DNA of 7,229 nucleotides from an uncultured Faecalibacterium sp. Lineage in GTDB: Bacteria; Bacillota; Clostridia; Oscillospirales; Ruminococcaceae. Below, one piece after another: positions 1 through 4,964 of the stretch. A program made the translations under genes and the position numbers. The stretch lies in contig CABQER010000043.1 of assembly GCA_902463235.1 (NCBI GenBank), positions 1 through 7,229 of the forward strand. The letters are read 5' to 3'. Every line of letters starts with the position of its first letter. The first letter of the stretch is position 1. The notes under the pieces are model-generated. The model made no database searches. It was not told the DNA's origin and saw only the letters and a program-made list of their open reading frames with translations.

Positions 1-1238
1 CAGGCATCATGGTGCCCACCTTCCACATCTTTGACCGGGTGTTCAAAAACTACGATGCCCTGAACGCTTCCGTGCAGGAAAACGTCTCCGCCATCCGCGT
101 AGTGAAGAGCTTCGTGCGCGAGGGCTTTGAAAACGAGAAGTACACCAAAGCCTGCCAGAGCCTGTACGACCAGTTTGTGAACGCTGAGAGCCGCCTGAGC
201 TTCAATAACCCTGCCATGCTCACCGCCGTTTACGGCTGCAACATCGCCCTGAGCTGGCTGGGTGCCAAGTACGTTCTGCATGGCGCCATCACCACCGGCC
301 AGCTGAACGCTCTGTTCGGCTACATCATGAACATCCTCATGGCCCTGATGATGCTGAGCATGGCCTTTGTCATGATCTCCATGTCTGCCGCTTCCGCAAA
401 GCGTATTGTGGAAGTGCTGGACGAGACCACCGACCTGCCCCCCGCAAAGCAGCCGGTGCAGCAGGTGAAGGACGGCGGCATCCAGTTCGAGCATGTCACC
501 TTCAAGTATAAGCACGGCAGCGGCCAGCCGGTGCTGAATGATATCACCTTCAGCATCAAGCCCGGTGAGACCTTAGGTATCATCGGCGGCACTGGCAGCG
601 CAAAATCCAGCCTTGTGCAGCTGATCCCCCGCCTGTATGATGCCGAGACCGGCACCGTGCGCGTGGGCGGCGTGGATGTGCGCGACTACAACCTCGACGT
701 GCTGCGCCGCGAGGTGTCCATGGTGCTGCAGAAGAACGTGCTGTTCAGCGGCACCATTCTCGATAACCTGCGCTGGGGCGATGAGAACGCCAGCGAGGAA
801 GAGTGCATCCGTGTGGCAAAGCTTGCCTGCGCCGATGAGTTCATCGAGCGCTTCCCGGACAAATACAATACATGGATCGAGCAGGGCGGCTCCAACGTGT
901 CCGGCGGCCAGAAGCAGCGTCTGACCATCGCCCGCGCCCTGCTGCGCAAGCCCAAGGTTCTGATTTTGGACGACTCCACCAGCGCCGTGGATACCGCTAC
1001 CGATGCCAAGATCCGCAAGGCATTCCGGGAGGAGATCCCCGGCACCACCAAGATCATCATTGCACAGCGCATTTCCTCGGTGCAGGACGCCGACCGCATC
1101 CTTGTGCTGGATAACGGTAAGATCGATGGTCTGGGCACCCACGAAGAGCTGCTCAAAACCAACGCCATCTATCAGGAAGTTTACAACAGCCAGACCCAGG
1201 GCAGCGGCGACTTTGACAAACAGGGAGGTGAACAGTAA
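1..1238 (+). CDS. ABC exporter half-transporter, degenerate-site subunit (5' partial)
   Basis: This is the C-terminal part of a type IV (MDR/lipid-type) ABC exporter subunit. The frame is open to the left edge, so the Met codon at 9 is internal; family members are about 580 residues, so roughly 170 are missing. Numbering from that Met, two membrane helices are visible (about 70-90 and 99-125), preceded by an intracellular loop with the usual 'SAIRVVKSF' sequence. The nucleotide-binding domain follows from about 158: Walker A GGTGSAKS (193-200, Ala at the usual last Gly), Q-loop Gln241, canonical signature NVSGGQ (296-301), Walker B ending LDD (Asp322 in place of the catalytic Glu), and IAQR (Gln353 in place of the H-loop His). 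These substitutions mark the non-hydrolysing subunit of a heterodimeric exporter. Its partner is the next gene, which it overlaps by one base. The exported substrate (drug, lipid or peptide) cannot be told from the sequence. Confidence 0.95.
   Translation, partial: GIMVPTFHIFDRVFKNYDALNASVQENVSAIRVVKSFVREGFENEKYTKACQSLYDQFVNAESRLSFNNPAMLTAVYGCNIALSWLGAKYVLHGAITTGQLNALFGYIMNILMALMMLSMAFVMISMSAASAKRIVEVLDETTDLPPAKQPVQQVKDGGIQFEHVTFKYKHGSGQPVLNDITFSIKPGETLGIIGGTGSAKSSLVQLIPRLYDAETGTVRVGGVDVRDYNLDVLRREVSMVLQKNVLFSGTILDNLRWGDENASEEECIRVAKLACADEFIERFPDKYNTWIEQGGSNVSGGQKQRLTIARALLRKPKVLILDDSTSAVDTATDAKIRKAFREEIPGTTKIIIAQRISSVQDADRILVLDNGKIDGLGTHEELLKTNAIYQEVYNSQTQGSGDFDKQGGEQ
1222..1230 (+). promoter_or_regulatory. 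Ribosome binding site of second ABC subunit, inside the upstream gene
   Basis: AGGGAGGTG lies 7 bases before the ATG at 1238 and within the last codons of the upstream gene. Stop and start overlap as TAATG, so the two subunits are probably translationally coupled and made in equal amounts, as expected for a heterodimer. Confidence 0.85.
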
Positions 1239-3157
1239 TGGCTCAGGCAAAAGAAGTTCGCGGCCCCGGCCCCCGCATGGGCGGCCCGCGCCCCAAGGTG
1301 GAAAACCCGGGCAAGCTGCTGAAGCGCATCATGGATGAGGTATTCCGGCACTATCTGCCCCATTGCATCCTTGTGCTTGTCTGCATCGTGGTCAGTGCAC
1401 TGGCAAACGTACAGGCCAGTCTGTTTTTAAAGACTCTGATGGATGATTACATCGTACCCATGACCCAGCAGCAGGATCCGGATTTTGCCCCGCTGGCTGC
1501 GGCTCTGCTGCGGGTAGGCATCATCTACGTCATTGGCATTCTGGCAGCGTGGGGCAACGCCCGCATCATGGTCAACGTGACGCAGGGCACCCTGCGCAAC
1601 CTGCGCACCCAGCTGTTCACCCACATGGAGAGCCTGCCCATCAAGTATTTTGACCAGCATCCCCATGGCGATATCATGTCCGTGTACACCAACGACGTGG
1701 ATACCCTGCGCCAGATGCTCAGTCAGAGCATCCCGCAGCTGGTGTCCAGCGCCATTACCATTGTTTCGGTGTTCTTCAGCATGTGCATGCTCAGCTGGCA
1801 GCTGACGATCGTTACCATGCTGATGGTGGCGCTGATGATGTTCTGCTCCAAAAAGATCACCCAGCAGTCCGGCAAATACTTCATCCAGCAGCAGCGGGAT
1901 CTGGGCAAGTTGAACGGCTACATCGAAGAAATGATGGAAGGCCAGAAGGTCGTCAAGGTGTTCACCCACGAACAGAAGGCGCTGGCCGGTTTCCGCCAGC
2001 TGAACGACCAGCTGAAGGACAGCGCCAACAAAGCCAACAGCTTTGCCAACATCATGATGCCGGTCAACGCCCAGCTGGGCAACATCAGCTATGCCGTCTG
2101 CGCGCTGGCAGGCGCAGCCATGGCCGTGAGCGGCATGGGCGGCACGACCCTTGGCACGGTGGTGGCTTTCCTGAGCCTGAACAAGGGCTTCAACATGCCC
2201 ATCAGTCAGGTGTCCATGCAGGCCAACAGCATCATCATGGCTCTGGCCGGTGCCGAGCGTATCTTCAAGATGATGGATGAACCCAGCGAGACGGACGAAG
2301 GCTATGTGACCCTTGTCAACGCAAAGTACGACCGCAACGACCAGCTGGTGGAGACGGACGAGCGCACCGGCCTGTGGGCATGGAAGCACCCGCACCACGA
2401 CGGCACTACCACCTACCACAAGCTGGAAGGCAGCATCACCTTTACCGATGTAGACTTTGGCTATGTGCCGGAAAAAACCGTCCTGCACGATATCAACCTG
2501 TATGGCCGTCCGGGCCAGAAGATCGCCTTTGTCGGCTCTACCGGTGCCGGTAAGACCACCATCACCAACCTCATCAACCGGTTCTACGACATTCAGGACG
2601 GCAAGATCCGCTACGACGGCATCAACATCCACAAGATCAAAAAGGCCGATCTGCGCCGTTCTCTGGGCATCGTGCTGCAGGACACCCATCTGTTCACCGG
2701 AACGGTGATGGAGAACATCCGCTACGGCCGGCTGGATGCCACCGATGAAGAGTGCATTGCCGCTGCCCGCCTTGCCAACGCGGATGGCTTCATCAAGCGC
2801 CTGCCGGAAGGCTACAACACCATGCTCACCGGCGATGGTGCAAACCTTTCGCAGGGCCAGCGCCAGCTGCTGGCCATCGCCCGCGCCGCCGTGGCAGATC
2901 CCCCGGTGCTGATCCTGGACGAGGCCACCTCCTCCATCGATACCCGCACCGAAGCGCTGGTGCAGCGCGGCATGGACGGCTTGATGTACGGCCGCACCAG
3001 CTTTGTCATTGCGCACCGCCTGTCCACCGTCCGCAATGCAGACTGCATCGTGGTGCTGGAGCAGGGCCGCATCATCGAGCGCGGCAGCCACGACGAGCTG
3101 ATTGCCAAGAAGGGCAAGTATTACCAGCTGTACACCGGCAATCTGGCCGAGGACTAA
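1238..3157 (+). CDS. ABC exporter half-transporter, catalytic-site subunit
   Basis: A complete 639-residue half-transporter and partner of the upstream gene in an LmrD/BmrD/TM288-like role. A Gly/Pro/Arg-rich N-terminal tail (about 1-25) precedes six predicted membrane helices (roughly 42-65, 86-112, 167-186, 187-204, 278-300, 303-325). The nucleotide-binding domain has a canonical Walker A GSTGAGKT (433-440), Q-loop Gln481, Walker B ending LDEATSSID (Asp561, catalytic Glu562) and H-loop His593 in IAHR. The signature is atypical: LSQGQ (537-541) instead of LSGGQ. The active ATP site should thus pair this subunit's Walker motifs with the partner's VSGGQ, and the degenerate site should use this LSQGQ. 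An insertion of about 50 residues (about 347-398), ending in a Trp/His-rich stretch, lies between the membrane and ATPase domains. The ATG at 1238 is fixed by its strong ribosome binding site and the one-base overlap. An intrinsic terminator follows 23 bases after the stop. The substrate is unknown. Confidence 0.95.
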   Translation: MAQAKEVRGPGPRMGGPRPKVENPGKLLKRIMDEVFRHYLPHCILVLVCIVVSALANVQASLFLKTLMDDYIVPMTQQQDPDFAPLAAALLRVGIIYVIGILAAWGNARIMVNVTQGTLRNLRTQLFTHMESLPIKYFDQHPHGDIMSVYTNDVDTLRQMLSQSIPQLVSSAITIVSVFFSMCMLSWQLTIVTMLMVALMMFCSKKITQQSGKYFIQQQRDLGKLNGYIEEMMEGQKVVKVFTHEQKALAGFRQLNDQLKDSANKANSFANIMMPVNAQLGNISYAVCALAGAAMAVSGMGGTTLGTVVAFLSLNKGFNMPISQVSMQANSIIMALAGAERIFKMMDEPSETDEGYVTLVNAKYDRNDQLVETDERTGLWAWKHPHHDGTTTYHKLEGSITFTDVDFGYVPEKTVLHDINLYGRPGQKIAFVGSTGAGKTTITNLINRFYDIQDGKIRYDGINIHKIKKADLRRSLGIVLQDTHLFTGTVMENIRYGRLDATDEECIAAARLANADGFIKRLPEGYNTMLTGDGANLSQGQRQLLAIARAAVADPPVLILDEATSSIDTRTEALVQRGMDGLMYGRTSFVIAHRLSTVRNADCIVVLEQGRIIERGSHDELIAKKGKYYQLYTGNLAED

Positions 3158-3180
3158 GCTTTTTTCTACCTCCTCAATGA

Positions 3181-3222
3181 AAAAGCGACAGCGTGCATCA
3201 AATTGCGCGCTGCCGCTTTTTG
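3181..3222 (+). terminator. Intrinsic terminator of the ABC exporter operon
   Basis: An 18-bp stem is formed by 3181-3198 (AAAAAGCGACAGCGTGCA) and 3205-3222 (TGCGCGCTGCCGCTTTTT) around a 6-base loop. It has one A-C mismatch and one G-T wobble. The 3' arm ends in five Ts and the 5' arm starts with five As, so it could also work on the minus strand. It starts 23 bases after the stop of the second ABC gene. Confidence 0.9.
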
Positions 3223-3370
3223 TGTTATACTGGCTCTGCGGCCCTTCTGTCCATCCTGTACGGGTTGCGGCTCCCTGCGTCTGCTTCGTGCCTTGAGCGG
3301 CACTCGCATCCTACAGGCCGCAGCCCCAACAGCTCCTCCCTGTTTCCGCCGCTGGCGGCGGTCGTCGCCG
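3223..3370. other. GC-rich intergenic stretch without a convincing gene
   Basis: The short open frames here (about 60-70 codons, in several frames) lack ribosome binding sites and resemble no family. The stretch contains a small hairpin, CCGCCG (3346-3351), loop CTGG, CGGCGG (3356-3361), with no T-run. Its composition resembles coding or repeat DNA rather than the AT-rich DNA that follows. It may be a decayed gene end or a dispersed intergenic repeat; neither can be shown from this window. Confidence 0.4.
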
Positions 3371-3398
3371 TTGCACAGCAGAGGTAGTAGCCTACTAT
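3371..3398 (+). promoter_or_regulatory. Possible weak promoter with overlapping palindrome
   Basis: TTGCAC (3371-3376) and TACTAT (3393-3398) are separated by 16 bases, a moderate sigma-A match. A perfect inverted repeat TAGTAG-C-CTACTA (3385-3397) covers the -10 region like an operator. A transcript would begin near 3405 and reach the terminator hairpin at 3453-3487 after only about 90 bases, without a credible protein gene. The match is weak and may be chance. Confidence 0.3.
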
Positions 3399-3448
3399 TT
3401 ATGCAAGTGGCTTGACAGCCTGTTCTTCAAGGGCAGCAAGCACTAATG

Positions 3449-3530
3449 AAAAGAAGCACCCCGGTACTGGTTCTACCGGGGTGCTTCGATTTTTTACGTG
3501 GTAAACACGTTCGGCCTTATCGCGTTGCCT
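3449..3530 (-). ncRNA. Candidate small RNA, about 80 nt
   Basis: A near-consensus minus-strand promoter (-10 at 3537-3542, -35 at 3559-3564) would start RNA near 3530. About 45 bases later the transcript runs into a perfect 14-bp GC-rich hairpin (3453-3487) followed by four Us (3452-3449). Between them is a small hairpin, ACGTG-TTTAC-CACGT (3510-3496), followed by an A-rich linker. No minus-strand open frame with a ribosome binding site fits this interval. Promoter, short body and intrinsic terminator together suggest an independent small RNA. I do not recognise an Rfam-type family. It could also be a promoter whose transcription is stopped early, as in an attenuator. Confidence 0.45.
3453..3495. 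terminator. Strong bidirectional intrinsic terminator
   Basis: The arms GAAGCACCCCGGTA (3453-3466) and TACCGGGGTGCTTC (3474-3487) are perfectly complementary over 14 bp around a 7-base loop. On the + strand it is followed by a six-T run (3490-3495). On the - strand it is followed by four Ts (3452-3449). The ABC operon already has its own terminator about 230 bases upstream, so this one more likely serves a separate transcript. Confidence 0.88.
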
Positions 3531-3536
3531 ACCCTT

Positions 3537-3564
3537 ATTATACGCACTTTCATGCAAAAGTCAA
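3537..3564 (-). promoter_or_regulatory. Minus-strand sigma-A promoter
   Basis: Read on the minus strand, TTGACT (3564-3559) and a perfect TATAAT (3542-3537) are separated by 16 bases. The surroundings are AT-rich. No minus-strand protein gene lies downstream, only a strong terminator after about 45 bases, so the product would be a short RNA. Confidence 0.6.
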
Positions 3565-3613
3565 GAGGTTTCTGATTCATTTTTCTACTATGTTACGTCA
3601 GAATTTTTTATAC

Positions 3614-3642
3614 TTTACAAGGCTTTGCCGTTGGTTTATACT
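3614..3642 (+). promoter_or_regulatory. Promoter of the LRR / VWA / MoxR gene cluster
   Basis: TTTACA (3614-3619) and TATACT (3637-3642) are spaced by exactly 17 bases, a good sigma-A match. The start would be near 3649, giving a leader of about 35 bases before the GTG start at 3683. No other good promoter is visible before the VWA or MoxR genes, so this one may serve all three. Confidence 0.7.
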
Positions 3643-3667
3643 GAAAGCTGAATGATTCTATCAAATT

Positions 3668-3673
3668 GAGGAG
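3668..3673 (+). promoter_or_regulatory. Ribosome binding site deciding the GTG start at 3683
   Basis: GAGGAG ends 9 bases before GTG at 3683. No in-frame ATG exists nearby, so this site supports the non-ATG start. Confidence 0.75.
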
Positions 3674-3682
3674 TTTTGCATC

Positions 3683-4783
3683 GTGGTTTCGGAGAGCACA
3701 CTCACCTTGGACATCCTGCCGCTTTCGGCAGACACAGCCCGGCTGGTGCGGGTGTACGGCACAGAGCCGTGTATCGCGCTGCCCGGCACCCTGCCAGCAC
3801 CGGAGGGCGGCAGCTTTGCTGTTACCGAACTGGGCGACTACTGCTTTTCCGAAAAGCCGCGCAGCCTGCCTGCGGCAGACAAGACCTGCCGCTACGAGGC
3901 GGCCCCGGACGGCACGGCGCGGCTGACTCGGGCCTTTGGGCAGGCGGTAGGCGGCACCTGCCGCCGGTACGACTTCGACTTTGACGCGCCCGCTGCCGGT
4001 TCGGATGCAGACGACCTGCACCCGGTGTGTGGGAACTTTCTCGAAGAGCTGACCCTGCCGGACAGCTTACAGGTCGTCGGCAGCTGCGCATTCTACAACT
4101 GCCGCAAGCTGCGTCTGCTCACCGTGGGCACGGGCAGCCTGACCATGGGCAGCGATGTGTTTTTGAACTGCTTTGCGCTGGAGACCATCCGGGTGCAGGC
4201 AGGCCCTGAAGAACCTACCGGCCTGTTTGCCCTTGTGAACAACATCACCGAGGCCGTGCGGGCGGAGTTTTGCCCTGCCGGTACAGCAGCCCCGCTGGCG
4301 GCGCTCTGGTATCCCGCCTACTGGGAGGATATCGAGGAGACCCCCGCCCACATCCTTCTACACACCTTTTCCGGCCAAGGATATCATTACCGGCAGTGTT
4401 TTTTAGAGAACAAATTCCTCCCCGCAGAATACGACGCGATCTTCCCGCAGGGCCACGATGCCGACGATGCCAATGTGATGGCAATGCTCTGCTTTGACCG
4501 GCTGCGGTATCCGTGGCAGCTGACCGAAGCCGCTGCCGGGCACTACCGGGCATTTCTGGCAGCCAACACCGACCGGGTGCTGGCCCGCCTGCTGAAGGCG
4601 CAGGACAATGATGCCGTGCGTGCACTCATTGCGCTGGATGTGCTGGACAAAGACGGCTTTGCCGAAGCTTCAGCCCTTGCCGCCAAGGCTGGGAACGCCG
4701 CTGCCGCCGCTCTGCTGGCGGATGCGGAGCACAAAAAGTATGCTCCTCAGCCCAAAAAGCAGCGGTACGATTTTGATTTTTAA
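3683..4783 (+). CDS. BspA-type leucine-rich repeat (LRR_5) protein with helical C-terminal domain
   Basis: This is a 366-residue protein starting with GTG, supported by GAGGAG at 3668-3673 and the promoter at 3614-3642. No signal peptide or membrane segment is visible, so it is probably cytoplasmic, unlike many secreted BspA proteins. The clearest LRR_5 repeats are at about 122-171 ('LTLPDSLQVVGSCAFYNCRKL' is the diagnostic pattern, followed by a second unit with 'DVFLNCFALETI'). A weaker unit is near 31-60 ('VTELGDYCFS'). Residues about 205-350 form a different, mostly helical domain rich in Ala and Leu that resembles short helical repeats. The protein ends in a lysine-rich stretch and RYDFDF, a hexapeptide also present at 95-100. 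It lies upstream of VWA and MoxR genes in the same direction, which suggests a binding or adaptor role with them; this is inference. The biochemical function is unknown. Confidence 0.8.
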   Translation: MVSESTLTLDILPLSADTARLVRVYGTEPCIALPGTLPAPEGGSFAVTELGDYCFSEKPRSLPAADKTCRYEAAPDGTARLTRAFGQAVGGTCRRYDFDFDAPAAGSDADDLHPVCGNFLEELTLPDSLQVVGSCAFYNCRKLRLLTVGTGSLTMGSDVFLNCFALETIRVQAGPEEPTGLFALVNNITEAVRAEFCPAGTAAPLAALWYPAYWEDIEETPAHILLHTFSGQGYHYRQCFLENKFLPAEYDAIFPQGHDADDANVMAMLCFDRLRYPWQLTEAAAGHYRAFLAANTDRVLARLLKAQDNDAVRALIALDVLDKDGFAEASALAAKAGNAAAAALLADAEHKKYAPQPKKQRYDFDF

Positions 4784-4791
4784 ACAGCAGA

Positions 4792-4941
4792 AAACTCCTT
4801 CCGTCGCACTTCGTGCGCCAGCTCCCTCTAAGAGGGAGCCTTTGGCAGTAAGGGTAAGCTTCCGGTTTCGCCAGAGACCCCATCCCTGAGGGGGCTGGCA
4901 TCGCGCAGCGATGACTGGGGGAGTTTGCAGCGAAGCTGAGA
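4792..4941. repeat. MITE-like intergenic repeat element
   Basis: The outer ends AAACTCC (4792-4798) and GGAGTTT (4920-4926) are inverted repeats. Inside are several tight hairpins: CGCAC-TTC-GTGCG (4805-4817), GCTCCCTCT-A-AGAGGGAGC (4821-4839) and CATCGC-GCA-GCGATG (4899-4913); CAGC-GAA-GCTG (4928-4938) lies just outside. The style (GCTCCCTC...GAGGGAGC, 'catcgcgcagcgatga', 'gcagcgaagctgagagggtt') resembles dispersed intergenic repeats I associate with Faecalibacterium and relatives. Only one copy is in this window, so repeat status rests on recall and structure. There is no T-run, so it is a poor terminator and transcription probably reads through to the VWA gene. The right boundary is uncertain (4926 to about 4947). 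Confidence 0.6.
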
Positions 4942-4950
4942 GGGTTCTAA

Positions 4951-4959
4951 GTGAGGTGA
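4951..4959 (+). promoter_or_regulatory. Ribosome binding site deciding a TTG start at 4965
   Basis: GTGAGGTGA ends 5 bases before TTG at 4965 and is the best Shine-Dalgarno match here. The in-frame ATG at 4911 lies in the 3' arm of a repeat hairpin with no ribosome binding site at a suitable distance. GTG at 4956 is a second alternative. Confidence 0.6.
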
Positions 4960-4964
4960 CACTT

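Noticed and set aside
573..1250. 225-codon minus-strand open frame opposite ABC subunit 1
   Set aside because: It is antisense to the nucleotide-binding domain, and its composition is that of a shadow frame.
1427..3091. 554-codon open frame on the minus strand opposite ABC subunit 2
   Set aside because: It lies wholly antisense to a gene with every ABC motif intact. Its His/Gln/Val/Ala-rich translation is typical of a GC-rich shadow frame, and no ribosome binding site or family pattern is seen.
3193..3415. Several overlapping 64-70-codon plus-strand open frames
   Set aside because: They begin inside the ABC operon terminator, occur in competing frames, lack ribosome binding sites and match no family.
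3412..3417. Perfect -35 hexamer TTGACA on the plus strand
   Set aside because: No -10 box lies 16-18 bases downstream; the position reads AGCAAG, and TAATGA is 26 bases away. It is likely chance.
3446..3655. 69-codon plus-strand open frame starting in the intergenic region
   Set aside because: It runs straight through the perfect terminator hairpin and T-run and over the promoter at 3614-3642, and it has no ribosome binding site.
4821..4839. Perfect hairpin after the LRR gene as a terminator
   Set aside because: The 9-bp stem is strong but is followed by CTTTGGC rather than a T-run, and it is part of the repeat element.
4911..4913. ATG as the start of the VWA protein
   Set aside because: It is within a repeat hairpin without a suitable ribosome binding site; the TTG at 4965 is better supported, though the ATG cannot be fully excluded.
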